A stretch of DNA of 64,000 bases from NCBI GenBank assembly GCA_030248215.1, contig JASANG010002799.1:1-64000 (forward strand), given 5' to 3'. The notes below the pieces were generated by a model that saw nothing but the letters and a program-made list of their open reading frames with translations, was not told the DNA's origin and did no database searches. Source of the stretch: Enoplolaimus lenunculus. Lineage: Eukaryota > Nematoda > Enoplea > Enoplida > Thoracostomopsidae. The translations under genes and the position numbers were made by a program. Of the stretch, positions 14,101 to 23,050 are shown piece after piece (the first letter of the stretch is position 1; every line of letters begins with the position of its first letter).

Positions 14101-17100
14101 AAAGCGTTGAATTTTATCAATCGTTACTGCAAACAGGTAAAAAAATGTTTAGCAATATATTTTAGGAAAATCTACTTGTTCTGCGCGTAAGCTTTTAGGT
14201 TCAAATTTAGGCTTAGGTAAGTCTTTTCATATGTACAAAGACTACATGGTAAATTCCTGTGAGTTCAACCACAGCTTAAACAGTTGTGTATTAAAACTCG
14301 AATAGAAGTTGCATTCAATTCTCATTGGTCAGTTGTACATTAATACTCGAATAGAAGTTGCATTCAATTCTCATTGGTCAGTTGTACATTAAAACTCGAA
14401 TAGAAGTTGCATTCAATTCTCATTGGTTAATTTTTGGCGATTTACTTAAATTTTAACTTCATTCGTTTACACAAAGTTCATGAAAACTATTCACACGAGC
14501 AAGGATTTTTCAGCGAGAACTCGCAACTGCAACTTGCACCAAATACTTGTAGTTGTAAGTATTTTCAAAAAACATCACTTTCACTTCGAATTTCGACATT
14601 AATTTCTTTGAATAATTGGCAGACCAGTGCAATAACTGTAAAGCATATGCTACAGTAAAGCATACGCTATAAATTATCAGTTCTGCCAATGATGATGAAT
14701 GAATTCCAGTTGAAAGCCTATTCATAGCTGTGAATTAAGCCCTGACGTATATTCATCATGAATACATTGCATCTGCAAGTTCTTTACATGACTTTTATAA
14801 AAATCTTTCAGCTGAAAGTTTCAGACGCAAGAAACGTTTATGCGTAAAAAGGTTTTATTCGAAATTTCTTGTCTTGAAAACGCCTTTATACCGACACAAT
14901 TTCCCATTCAGTGGATTAATAATGTCGAACTAGTCCCGTCTCCATACTACCGTAGATTGCACGTGTGAATAGGGCTTAAACGAAGACAGGAGTGTACTCA
15001 AGCTTTGAGAAACAAGAAATTACATGTTATGAAAATTTCGCAAACAACTTCATGCGATACCCAACTGAAAACGATTTATCTCAACAACATTTGAGCAAAA
15101 ATCGCCAAAAACAGGATAGACATAATATTCCGTGCAGTGTACAAGTTTAAGCTTAGCCGTTTAGCTTCTTAGCTTTACTAATTTGGTGTAGCTTCCCTAT
15201 AGACATGTTAACGTTGAATTGCTAATTGCAGTTGCAGTCTGCTACGCCGATATAGTGTTTTGTGCAATTCGACGTTAGACTGCACACTAATTAATATAGC
15301 AATAATGCAATTAAATCATACAATATTGCAATACATTACAAAAACTGCATGTACCATGGTAATGTCAAGTTTGTGTTATCTTTTTTGTTTCAGTTTTTGC
15401 ATTCGAATTAGGATTTGACTTAGATACTGGAGTTGAAATTACACACGATGATTTGAAGTCTATTCGTTCGCAGTTCGCCAGCTTGGCAGGAATATCACAA
15501 GCATCTGTCACAAATATTACAGTTGTTGATGGTATAAAAGTTTTAGGAAATTTTAGCCCATGTAAATCATCAGGGGTGGAACGTTTTTCTGTGAGACCAC
15601 TATAGTGTAAGCTTAATAAAAATTTAGACTAATTTTTTGGCTTAAGCTTAGGTATAAGCTCATTTTTATGCGTCGAGTTAGGATTAGGCTAAGGCTTAGA
15701 AATATCGCTTCTACTACTGTTACGGCCGTGTTCTATACATTGGCCAAGATATCTAACGTTGTTCGTTGCTGTTGTTTTAGTTTGTTCGTTGCTGTTGTTT
15801 TAGTTTGTTCGTTGCTGTTGTTTTAGTTTGTTCGTTGCTGTTGTTTTAGTTTGTTCGTTGCTGTGTTTTAGTTTGTTCGTTGCTGTTGTTTTAGTTTGTT
15901 CGTTGCTGTTGTTTTAGTTTGTTCGTTGCTGTTGTTTTAGTTTGTTCGTTGCTGTTGTTTTAGCTATGTAATTGAACAAGTGTTAATAGTCGAATTTCAA
16001 CTTGAGAACAAAAATAATATATTTATCGCCTAAATTTCAACTCATGTTCAAATATAAGAGTGGTTTGCTGAAAACAAAACCTTTTGTGGCATTTGTTCAA
16101 TCGGCGTTCGAGTAACTATCGCACAACCTAAATACGGCATTCTTAGTGTAAAGTAAATACCTTTAGACACAAGCATATTGTTTCATTTCAGTTAGGGCCG
16201 GGGTTACGATAGTCGGCTTCCCCAAACAGGTCCGTGGGAGGCCCCACTAAAATATGCCACGGCTCTACTTCGTGGTCCGCAAAAAAATTATTCGTTTGCC
16301 AAAATGGGAACCCCCAGGGTCAGGGTCCGGTCCCCCCAAATGAGGTGTTGGGGTACGCTTCCGCCGGCATTGATTCCAGGTTTTGTACGCTAACCAGCGG
16401 TAGTTTATTTAACGTTAAGTTTAATTAGAACATTTTAGGCAAACGGGTTAATTTTCGAATAGTTGATTTCAATCAAACGAACCTTGAACAAATTATTCAT
16501 CGGATTGTTGATTTATCGAACCGTGGCCAAATGGCACTAAACATTCACGAACAACGCGTACAATTAGTGTCACCCGACAGTCAATATGTAAACGAAGGTA
16601 ATTCAATTACTTCTCCAATTGAAACCGGAACTGGATGCAATCAATTAACTTTTTTTGTAGCTTTCCGGTAATTTGCTACACGGTAAATTGGAGTGAGTTG
16701 ATTTTATCTCAGAGTGAGTTCGATTCACGCAGAGGTGTGAGCTCTGAACTATATGTTTCAGAATTCAGAATACTGAATTGATTGAACTCATTCTGAGTTA
16801 ATTAATCAGCTCAACCGGAATTAAATTAGCTCAAAGTGTGTTAATATTTACTGTTATTAACTCAAAAATACCAAAAATAACTAATTATCACTCTGAGTAA
16901 ATTAATCAACTCATTGAAATTTACAGTGTAATTTGCTAAAAATAGCGCAAAGCTGTTTACTCTAAATATGTTTATATTTGATCGCATGTAAACATCCGAA
17001 GCGGAACGTTTTTCTGTAGTATTGCAGTACAGCAGGCTTTAGCTTTAGAGTAATTTTTGCTCAGGTTTAGGTATCAGCTCGTTTTTACGCTTTGGCTTAG

Positions 17101-20100
17101 GCTTAGGTTTACGAATATGTTTCTGCCACTGTTACGGTCCTGTTCTATACATTGGCCATCATATTTCAACATGATTTTGTATTTCCTTGATTAAATAATA
17201 GACCCTGAGTTCTTAAGACTTATTTTTGCGTCAATTTGAATTTACATTTATACTTACCCTTGTGCTTAGGTTTAGGTTTAGGCTTCTATTTAGAAACAAT
17301 TATGCACTGAAACGATAGTATTGCCTAAAAATGTAATACTGACATGTTCTTGTCTGATGAATACTTATTCGATCGTGTGCTGGAACCATAATATTTATTA
17401 TTTTATATATTTTTTCAACAATTTTTAATAAATCTTGTTTTTTCATATTTTCAGATACAACTGGAATATTTACGCTACGGTTGGCGAAACCAGTTAAAGA
17501 CACGAGCGAAAAATCGGAAACATTACAAGATCTCGACGCGATACTGACGAATTTGTTAGATTCTAACAACGAATACATCGATAGCATTCGAATTGAACAA
17601 CATACTGGTATGTTCAACTGAATTATAGATTAATATTAATCTTAGAACGTTTTAAAATCAAAAGGTATGCAATTTTAAGCTGTGTTTTAGATTTGGAACA
17701 ATTTTAGTTTATGTCTTTATTATATTTCGAATTATTGAAAAAAAATTATTTTCAATGAAATCAAACAAATGGATTTTAACGCAACACGCGCTGCGTACGT
17801 GTTTTTGTATACAGAATGGATCCAGTTGCACACTCTTGTAAAGCAGTCATTATCGACTCATGATAGAACTCAGAACACTGTAAATTATAATGAGTTGATT
17901 AATCAATTCAGACAGATAATTAGTAATTTTAGGTGATTTCTGAGTTAGTTGCAGTTCATACTAATTCGCTCTGAGCTGATTTAATTGCGGGAGAGTTGAT
18001 TAATTTACTCAGAACGAGTTTAATTAATTCAGAATTTTGAGTTCTGAAAGACTTGATTCAAAGTTCAGGCTTCTGAGTTGATTAAACGCATTCTGAGTTA
18101 AAATCAACTCACTGTAATTTACAGTGAACGGGCATTTAGAAGATATGGTCAAATTTAGCATGACTCGAGAACGGCGCCAGTTATAGTCAACTAATTTAAT
18201 GCATGCATAAAGAAAAGTATGCTAGTCTTTCGTCTACAAAATGAATGTACCCAGCACGCGTTGCATTTTCCGCTAACCAGCGTCATTTATGGTGAGACGA
18301 GATAAAACTTAATGTTTCTTTCAATTTTACGCGTTAAAATGTTCAAATTTCAGGCCTGTTTGGTTTATTTGTAAATTTAGTTCAAATTAAGCTAAAAGAG
18401 TTTAATCGTAAACAATCTTAAAATAAAAAATGTTTGCTAAATATTTCTTATTCAAATATGATATCATTTGTGTTGAAATCTAAGTGCGAAAACACTGTAA
18501 ATTGCGATGAGTTGATTAATCAACTCCACTAGCGAGTTAGTTATAATATTTTTCAACATCAATTCAATCTGAATTGAGTTGATTTTCACACTGAGTTGAG
18601 TAGTTCTCACTCAGATAAATGTGGTATAACTCATTTTGAGTCAATATCAACTCACTGAAATTTGCAATGGTACTGTTGTGAATGTAGCCATTGTTGTATT
18701 GTTTATGTTTTCATAAAAACGGCAAAGAAGTGTTCTATTGAACAGTAACCGTTTGCGTCTCCCAGTAATATGTAAACATCAGAAGTCTTTAGTAAATTTC
18801 AATGAGTTGATTTTGACTCAGAATGAGTTGAATCACTCAGTCTGAGTTAGGACTATGAGAACTCAGCATTTTGAGCTGATTCATTTCATTCTGAGTTAAT
18901 TAAACAACTCACCCAGAGTGAACTCAATTGAGAGTGAGAATCAACTTAACTCTGAGGGAGTCAATGTTCACTGGAATTAATTGAGAAATAACCAACTCGC
19001 TGGCTGAATCGATTAATCAACTCATTGCAATTTACAGGTGTATTAGCGTTGTTTTTCAGATACCGATTTCAAAGTGACAATTGTAATTTCTGCATCGAGT
19101 ATTTACACTGACGATTATATTGAGTCGCTTGTATCGCGTGCGATCTTAACTCGACGACTCGATGGGTTGATGAGGAACGAAAATTCAATTCAACAGTTTT
19201 ATGTGGTCTACGATGAAGGTAAACATTCAGCTATGTTCAGATTTTCGTTTTGGATAATTTTTAACAATTAAAATTTGTGCGTAGTTTGAAATAAAACTAC
19301 AGTTTGAGTGCAGCATACTGAATTTTACTTGAAACCAAATCGCTTCAGTGTAGTGTCTACACCGTTTTGGGCCCATGTAAAGTTCAGGGGCGGATCGTTT
19401 TTCTGTGGGATTAGAAAAGAGTAAGCTTAAAGCTTTAGACAAAATTTTGGCTTGGCTAACGTTTAGGCTTAGGCGTAGGAATATATATGCTCATTTTTAC
19501 CGTTAGGCTTAGGCTTAGGCTTAGGAATATGCTTATAATACTGTTCCGCCCCTGTTTGGCCTCGTTTTGGTGTCTATTTCCTGGCTACAGAATACGAAAT
19601 GTTTGTGTACTTAACCTGCACACTGAGGTTTTTTCGGCTCATGCTTTAGACTCAGGTCTGTCGATAGCTCACATTGTAAGTGGGGGCTGAAAATCTTTCA
19701 GAACGGGTATACAAGGGTTTTCGTTGGCTTGCAAACAAGGTTGAAAATTTTCCAAGGGGGCGGGGGAAAATTTTTCCAGGGGAGGACTCAGCCCCACCCC
19801 CTGGCACCCCTTCGGTACGGGCCTGTTTAGAGTACTGTTCAAATACTTCGATGTCAAATTTTCCATATTTTAGCACCTGCTCCAAGTTGCTTTCCGACAG
19901 TGCGTGAACGATACGACGGAACTGTAATTACCGGAACCGGAAGTACGCTTTGTTCAACGTCATCCGGCATAGAGCATTTACAAGCCTGTCGCAATCTTTG
20001 CGAATATAAAGCAACCAACTACGCTGCGTATTTGATTGGAACTGATTGTGTTCTTGGATCGGAACCGGATACGGAATTTTGTCATTGTGATTATTGTAAG

Positions 20101-21002
20101 TACAAAAAATGTGGTAAGAAAATGTAAGAAAATGCGACAAATTTAAATTTTATTTGTTATCTCGAACAGTAAAAATGTTCAGTTAATTTTGTGCTGAATA
20201 TTTTAAACTCAAGCTTTGCTAGCATTTTTGACTATTTTTCGTGAAAACAGAATTAACAAACTGTAAGAAAATGCTACACAGGTCAATTTTTCGTAAAAAT
20301 TAATTCGACAATAACTTATTCAATAATCTGATGCTGATATTATTTAAGGTTAAAATGTTTTTAATGTTTGGTTTAACGATTGTTACAATCTTTAAGACTG
20401 AAGGTTAGGATTAGGCTTAGACTTAGACTTTGGCTTAGACGTAGGACTGACGAATGGTTTTGTTTCATAATTAACACAAATATATTAATAGTCGTAACAT
20501 ATAGAAAAATAACGCTAACCTAAAACCAGGTCAACATGAAGAAATATTAAGACTTTTGACCTATAAGCGAGCCAAAATGTCTAAAGAACATTTTTCTACG
20601 GTCTGGATATGTACAGTTCAATGTATAAGCTTAGTTCTTCTCTGTATCATGCTTGATGCGTATATATTTGTAATTTGAATATTTCAGGTGCTAATTCTGA
20701 CGGCAATATTCTATCGCGGTCAACAGATTCCAGTGCAAGAAGTAAGTGGACATTTTGTATTTAGATTGATTTTAAAATTATATTAGCGTTCCGCATTTTC
20801 AACTGTGTGTAGCATCTATTACCAGTTACAAAAAATGATTTCAAATTTAAGTGAATTTTTAGCATGCTGGCTTATAATGTTTGAGAGTATCAAAATTGAA
20901 TTTCAAATTTGTTTCAATATTTTAGAAAAACGTTCAGTGTCGCAGTTTGTATTGTCAAGCAAAGTCGTTGAGAAAGTTGATTTATCTATGCTTATAAAAT
21001 GA
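293..21002 (+). CDS. 3' 21 exons of a giant tandem-module protein (partial at 5' end)
   Basis: Exons (all AG/GT bounded): 293-427, 2574-2753, 3700-3852, 4237-4428, 5770-5910, 6620-6793, 7320-7457, 7876-8817, 10342-10515, 11069-11212, 11827-11972, 12282-12384, 13114-13257, 13960-14136, 15394-15531, 16439-16597, 17455-17607, 19060-19218, 19874-20095, 20688-20741, 20926-21002. They join in frame into 1,300 residues ending TGA. Nearly every exon is phase 1-1 and encodes one module. Exons 1,3,5,7,8(end),10,13,15,17 are type A (e.g. ELEHLRSQLPQLLSV then IQLVDI); exons 2,4,6,8(start),9,11,14,16,18 are type B (e.g. KLIIETV, helix, GSLILTSL, then VEIH). Exons 19-21 give a Cys-rich end and basic tail. 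I do not recognise the family. Alternating A/B suggests intron-split beta-alpha-beta-beta-alpha-beta domains; an extracellular role is a guess from the Cys-rich end. No membrane segment is visible, and the start lies upstream of the window. Confidence 0.82.
428..2573. other. Intron 1 of the module gene, no gene seen
   Basis: AT-rich, unassigned. It contains a (TA)n microsatellite at 2052-2118 and a three-fold imperfect repeat of about 36 bp at 2318-2405 (core aaatcttaaaatatcac). Confidence 0.6.
2052..2118. repeat. (TA)n microsatellite
   Basis: About 33 uninterrupted TA dinucleotides in intron 1. Confidence 0.95.
2785..2955 (+). mobile_element. Diverged TTAGGC MITE, subfamily B, in intron 2
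   Basis: Shares the subfamily-B left part (aggggcgtccaggtttct, taaaagagtaggttta), the TTAGGC core and the gaatacgctta tail with the better copies at 39937 and 49044. The GGCC ends are eroded. Confidence 0.7.
2985..3642. repeat. Intronic minisatellite, 73-bp unit, nine copies
   Basis: The motif cttcttgaatta recurs at 2998, 3071, 3144, 3217, 3290, 3363, 3436, 3509 and 3582, exactly 73 bp apart. Units differ by a few substitutions only. The array ends about 60 bp before the exon 3 acceptor. Confidence 0.97.
4028..4177. mobile_element. Foldback MITE, GCAACTGCAA-word family (copy 1)
   Basis: Ends are inverted: ttatacgtgcaactttttgc at the left and gcgaaaacgttgtacgtgtg at the right. The interior has repeated gcaactgcaa in both orientations. 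Related copies at about 14495, 40431 and 58962. Confidence 0.75.
4457..4607 (-). mobile_element. hAT-like TTAGGC MITE, subfamily A
   Basis: Ends GGCCAATGTAAAG and CTTTACATGGGC are inverted repeats; the core has GCCTAA (TTAGGC on the minus strand). It begins 29 bp after exon 4. Confidence 0.85.
4690..5129. mobile_element. MITE with CTGTAGTGACCCG ends, 440 bp, TA target duplication
   Basis: Terminal inverted repeats CTGTAGTGACCCGAATAAGA at both ends, flanked by TA on each side. A second full copy at 35004-35432 and a partial one at 21177. The TA duplication suggests a Tc1/mariner-type mobiliser. No coding capacity. Confidence 0.92.
5384..5740. mobile_element. Foldback MITE, ACTTAAGT-word family
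   Basis: Left end GGTTGGATTTCTGAAT and right end ATTTCAGAAACCCAGCC are inverted. The interior is dense in acttaagt and tacttaa. It ends 29 bp before the exon 5 acceptor. Confidence 0.8.
5983..6139. mobile_element. tRNA-bearing inverted-repeat element (copy 1)
   Basis: Ends AGTACC...TATAGAGC and GCTCTATATGGTACT are inverted. The centre is tRNA-like: gtagcagtggttatagagc (A box/D arm) and gtgggttcgagccccac, a perfect T stem-loop with B box. The acceptor stem does not close, so it is not a working tRNA. A sister lies at 44426-44582 and a truncated end at 9848-9889. Confidence 0.8.
6235..6440. repeat. Dispersed repeat ending cccgtcaaaaattttcggatcc
   Basis: GC-rich left part (gggggttggggcggg) and a right part resembling pieces at 40850-40915 and 46668-46722 (ccccgtcagaaatttttgg type). 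Element limits are unclear. Confidence 0.4.
7010..7240. repeat. Dispersed repeat with tggaaagttgcc motif
   Basis: Contains aatgctggaaagttgcc and acgtatgtggggcg. The reverse complement recurs at about 33095-33300 (cacatacgtattttgggcaa) and a diverged piece at about 49740. Confidence 0.55.
7585..7665 (+). mobile_element. Relic of the piggyBac-like tRNA-bearing MITE
   Basis: Matches the middle of the full copies at 41324 and 50201: aacgtgaga, ctcgagtgtcaagctct, tatagtcgagcaagtggtga. Ends lost. Confidence 0.65.
7876..8817 (+). CDS. Exon 8 of the module gene: B module, acidic 17-residue repeats, A module
   Basis: The longest exon (942 bp, 314 codons). It opens with a B-type module (IVISLETRSRSLLTDI, then FKIDQFTIKRIAE). 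It then runs through an acidic spacer of about seven 17-residue repeats of the type NSDEKSIESEENSKEEE, and ends with an A-type module (TTLKLTLTGPV then VVFDEINF). The DNA of the spacer is a 51-bp tandem repeat at about 8110-8475. Two modules plus a spacer in one exon imply intron loss or exon fusion here. The methionine at 7917 is internal: the frame is open back to the splice acceptor at 7875. Confidence 0.85.
8825..9180. mobile_element. Inverted-repeat MITE starting 7 bp after the exon 8 donor
   Basis: Left actctctaaaaacttaaac and right taagcttttagagagc are inverted. The interior is rich in acttaaact/agtttaagt words. The weak donor GTACTA of exon 8 directly abuts it. Confidence 0.75.
9416..9769 (+). 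mobile_element. Largest hAT-like TTAGGC MITE, subfamily A
   Basis: Ends GGCCCATGTAAAG and TTTACATTGGC; likely 8-bp target duplication gtgacttg/gtgacccg (two mismatches). The core holds runs of up to five consecutive TTAGGC units, plus three repeats of the block ataaactcattcttacg, so the interior has been internally duplicated. Confidence 0.93.
9848..9889 (-). mobile_element. Truncated end of the tRNA-bearing element
   Basis: agtaccgtgtagatc and acgaaaattttgctgcag match the reverse complement of the right end of the copy at 5983-6139. Confidence 0.65.
10600..10722. repeat. AT-dinucleotide-rich low-complexity tract
   Basis: Imperfect (TA)n with interspersed atatttatat, in intron 9. Confidence 0.85.
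10725..11047. mobile_element. Inverted-repeat MITE filled with GTTCCTGTTCC words
   Basis: Starts gggttcaaccggaattcctg and ends taatttaattccggtt-like sequence, inverted. Each arm carries repeated gttcctgttcc. Related to 61455-61876 and 62910-63282. It ends about 20 bp before the exon 10 acceptor. Confidence 0.75.
11476..11749 (-). mobile_element. Two tandem TTAGGC MITEs, subfamily A (first truncated)
   Basis: GGCCAATGTAAAG at 11476 opens one copy, truncated near 11575; a second left end (gaccaatgtaaaaac) follows near 11588 and runs to the end catgggccc at 11749. Both carry GCCTAA runs. Confidence 0.8.
11827..12384 (+). CDS. Exons 11-12 of the module gene: B module plus Ser/Asn/Asp linker exon
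   Basis: Exon 11 (11827-11972) encodes a B module (NSVVIIITNVDRSLVRRLYD) and ends in phase 0. Exon 12 (12282-12384) starts in phase 0 and encodes a hydrophilic linker (QQMSSSTSSGHDNNNDQGD) ending in phase 1. This is the only non-phase-1 junction in the visible gene. The linker lies between a B module and the next A module, so it separates presumed domains. Confidence 0.8.
12044..12170. mobile_element. Partial CACTGTAAATT MITE
   Basis: cactgtacagtcaagtgaat followed by gagttgaatcgctcagtctg matches the left half of the family seen at 13668 and 22016. Confidence 0.6.
12410..12525. repeat. Short ACCCGCG-word element
   Basis: gggatgtgggtaagg at left and tttacccgcgggtatccc at right; same words as the larger element at 35986-36436. 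Confidence 0.5.
12661..12935 (-). repeat. 134-bp direct duplication containing CCTAAG runs
   Basis: cagctgttggacatgatgg occurs at 12667 and 12801. Each unit ends in a GCCTAA-rich tract (aagcctaagcctaaa), a TTAGGC-derived core on the minus strand. Confidence 0.9.
13668..13903. mobile_element. CACTGTAAATT MITE (Tc1/mariner-like)
   Basis: Inverted ends CACTGTAAATTCCA and GGAATTTACAGTG. The interior is made of TGAGTT and AACTCA words. Confidence 0.9.
14284..14430. repeat. 49-bp tandem repeat, three copies
   Basis: Unit with ctcgaatagaagttgcattc and attctcattggt, three nearly identical copies in intron 14. Confidence 0.95.
14495..14985. mobile_element. GCAACTGCAA-word foldback element (copy 2)
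   Basis: Left ttcacacgagcaaggatttt and gagaactcgcaactgcaac; right attgcacgtgtgaatagggc. Similar ends to 40431-40705. Confidence 0.65.
15555..15745 (+). mobile_element. TTAGGC MITE, subfamily A
   Basis: Left gcccatgtaaatcatcagg, right gttctatacattggcc, core with several TTAGG/TTAGGC words. It begins 23 bp after the exon 15 donor. Confidence 0.85.
15757..15963. repeat. 23-bp tandem repeat, about nine copies
   Basis: Unit tttgttcgttgctgttgttttag, almost perfectly conserved; one copy has a small deletion. It starts right after the preceding MITE. Confidence 0.97.
16192..16400. repeat. GC-rich dispersed repeat
   Basis: Locally GC-rich with CCCC/GGGG runs (gggccggggttacg, ggtccggtccccccaaatg). 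It resembles 23808-24012 in wording (gccggagtaggc, ccccccgaaatggggg). Boundaries not certain. Confidence 0.45.
16679..16928. mobile_element. CACTGTAAATT MITE
   Basis: Left CACGGTAAATTG (one change), right GAAATTTACAGTG, TGAGTT/AACTCA interior. Confidence 0.85.
16981..17157 (+). mobile_element. TTAGGC MITE, subfamily A, diverged
   Basis: gcatgtaaacatccgaagcg to gttctatacattggcc; core with ttaggcttaggttt. Confidence 0.8.
17876..18126. mobile_element. CACTGTAAATT MITE
   Basis: CACTGTAAATTATAATGAG at left, TCACTGTAATTTACAGTG at right. Confidence 0.88.
18493..18669. mobile_element. CACTGTAAATT MITE, short version
   Basis: CACTGTAAATTGCGATGAG to CTGAAATTTGCAATG; about 70 bp shorter than its sisters, apparently by internal deletion. 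Confidence 0.8.
18789..19039. mobile_element. CACTGTAAATT MITE
   Basis: agtaaatttcaatgagttg to cattgcaatttacaggtg with the full TGAGTT interior. It ends 20 bp before the exon 18 acceptor. Confidence 0.85.
19370..19561 (+). mobile_element. hAT-like TTAGGC MITE, subfamily A
   Basis: GGCCCATGTAAAG to CCTGTTTGGCC; flanks ccgttttg and tcgttttg are a 7/8 target duplication. Confidence 0.9.
19676..19830. mobile_element. Decayed element of the GTAGCCA-ended family
   Basis: Words tacaagggttttcgttggct, gcaaacaaggttgaaaatt, cccctggcacccc match the family seen at 44965, 49945, 50820, 52300 and 60535. Confidence 0.6.
19874..20095 (+). CDS. Exon 19 of the module gene: Cys-rich C-terminal domain
   Basis: 74 codons following an AG at 19872-19873. 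Cysteines occur in PSCFPT, STLCST, QACRNLCEY, GTDCVLG and EFCHCDY, and the next exon supplies one more (CANSDG). The spacing LxxCxxxC...C...CxC with aromatic residues between resembles small disulfide domains such as PAN/apple or WSC, but I cannot assign one. Such domains are extracellular, which hints that the whole protein is secreted or exposed. Confidence 0.75.
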
Positions 21003-21004
21003 GA

Positions 21005-21010
21005 AATAAA
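21005..21010 (+). terminator. AATAAA polyadenylation signal of the module gene
   Basis: A canonical AATAAA begins two bases after the TGA stop (21000-21002). The 3' UTR would be only about 20-30 nt, short but within the nematode range. Confidence 0.6.
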
Positions 21011-21176
21011 GTTTAAAATGAATGAATTTGATTTAATTATTTATATGCTTAATAGTTCGCTTCATTTTGTGTCTTATTAGTTTATTTTTTAAATGTTTCT
21101 ATCATTTGAACGGCCCAGGTATCTTTTTATTTGAGTAACGTTTTTAGCAGGACTGCAACACTAATTTGTTTCGCTT

Positions 21177-21290
21177 TAGTGACCCGAATAAGAAGGGGAG
21201 ACTGATATTTATTTGACCTCTGTAGATGGTAGAAGCCTGTTATTCGGTTACGGACTGTTATTTATTTTTAAAACGAACCATATAAATTAA
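21177..21290 (+). mobile_element. Left half of a CTGTAGTGACCCG MITE
   Basis: tagtgacccgaataagaagg and actgatatttatttg match the left end of 4690-5129. Confidence 0.75.
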
Positions 21291-21472
21291 TGCATTTGCA
21301 ATTACTTAATTAGTTGATCACAAATTATAATTGCAATTAGTCAGTATTCAATTAATTATTGCAATTTTGTATTAACGTTGCACTTGCAGTTATTGCTGCT
21401 GATGTTGCACTATTGTCAGATACGTTCGAAGAGTCAGTGCTTAACTAAAATAAAATGATTAATAATTAAACA

Positions 21473-21717
21473 CACTCCCAGTGAGTTGATTTTAACTCAG
21501 AATGTGTTGAATCACTTAGTTTGAGTTAGAACTTTCACAGCTCAGAATTCTGAATCACTAAATTTCACTCTGATTAAATATTCAACGTACCTGGAATCAA
21601 CTGAACTCAGTGCGACAATCAACTAAACTCCGAGTGAGTTAATGTTTATAGTTGTTAACTTTCAAATAACCAACTCTCTAGCTGAGTTGATTAATCAATT
21701 CATTGGAATTTACAGTG
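21473..21717. mobile_element. CACTGTAAATT MITE
   Basis: Eroded left end (cactcccagtgagttg), intact right end ggaatttacagtg. Confidence 0.85.
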
Positions 21718-21842
21718 AAGGGACATAACAGCTAATGCATGTTATTCGAAAACTAACACACTGCTGTTATGGGTGGTACAGTTTCCATGTAATAAATTTT
21801 TTGGGGCAAAACGATAGCAAGTGAAAACTATGAGTATGACTC

Positions 21843-21997
21843 TAAGGGCGGCGCTATACTTTTGATGGTGTCCGACGCCGTCCGTCACCATGCGTCACGG
21901 TGCGGTATCGCAGGTGAATAACGACGCCGTTTGGGTAATGGACTTCGTCGGACGTGTGATGGACGGCGCCGTACGCCACGTATAGCTCAAACCTTAA
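21843..21997. mobile_element. GCCGTCCG-word MITE (copy 1)
   Basis: Left taagggcggcgctatactt and right tagctcaaaccttaagg are loosely inverted. The interior is full of gccgtccgtcacc and its complement, strikingly GC-rich. Confidence 0.75.
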
Positions 21998-22015
21998 GGA
22001 AATAAATTCTTTTTG

Positions 22016-22267
22016 CACTGTAAATTTCAGTGAGTTGATTTTAACTCAAAATGAGTTGAATCACTCAGTCTGAGTTAGGACTATCAGAACTCAGAATCTT
22101 GAGTTGATTCAATTCATTCTGACTTAATTCATCAACTCACCCAGAGTCAACTCAATTCAGAGTGAGAATCAGCTCAACTCAGAATGAGTTAATGTTTGCT
22201 GATATTAATTCAGAAATAACCAACTCGCTAGCTGAATTGATTAATCAACTCATTAGAATTTACAGTG
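22016..22267. mobile_element. CACTGTAAATT MITE, well preserved
   Basis: CACTGTAAATTTCAGTGAG to AGAATTTACAGTG, 252 bp, full TGAGTT/AACTCA pattern. Confidence 0.92.
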
Positions 22268-22537
22268 TGAGACCTGATGATCGCTTTAAAGACGAATGCA
22301 CTTAATATATATACTTAATATGTGATATGCTTACGTGTATATTTTATTTTATATTGAAGTTTTTTTAAAATAAACTTTAATTCAAACTGTGGCTAAGGCA
22401 GTATACCTTAAAGTTTAAAATATATAATACATTTACCGATACAAAAAGATTAATTGAATTAAGAGTCTATGACGACTCTCTGGCAGGTACAGGGTGTAAC
22501 TGGATATCCGTTTTCATAAACATCGATATTAGTTTCC

Positions 22538-22692
22538 ATCCATGTATAGAACAGTACCGGGTCGTTTTCCAGCGCGGCTGTAATAGCATCAGTTAAATCT
22601 TTTGACCAACTTTTTTGATTAGGCTTAGGCTTAATAGGCTTAGGCTTAGGAATATGCTTATACTACTGTTTCGGCCCTGTTCTATACATGGA
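22538..22692 (+). mobile_element. Diverged TTAGGC MITE, subfamily A
   Basis: catgtatagaacagtacc to ccctgttctatacatgg; core gcttaggcttaataggc. Confidence 0.7.
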
Positions 22693-22919
22693 CTGTAATA
22701 TCGGTTTCCATTTATGGTATAGTAATACCGGTAATTGTGTGATATTTACGTTTGTAATTGTAAATCATTTAATATGACTCAGTTTTTGACAATACAGATT
22801 TGCTGCAATTGTTTGATTTTAAACAAAAATAGCACAATTTGTTCAAAATCAATAAAAGCCAGGTGCAATTTTGAAACGCCTGGTCAATTTTTAGGGCAGC
22901 CTCTGCTTATGGTATTTCT

Positions 22920-23050
22920 GTAAAAGAGTAGGTTTAAATTCTAGATTACATTTTTTCCTTAGGCTCATGCTTATTAATACATTTTTTCAACGCTTAGATT
23001 TAGGAATATGTTTAATCTACTGTTAGGGCTGTATAAGTGATTTTGGCCAA
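22920..23050 (+). mobile_element. Partial TTAGGC MITE, subfamily B
   Basis: taaaagagtaggtttaaatt and gaatatgtttaatctactg are subfamily-B words; right end ttttggcc. Confidence 0.65.
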
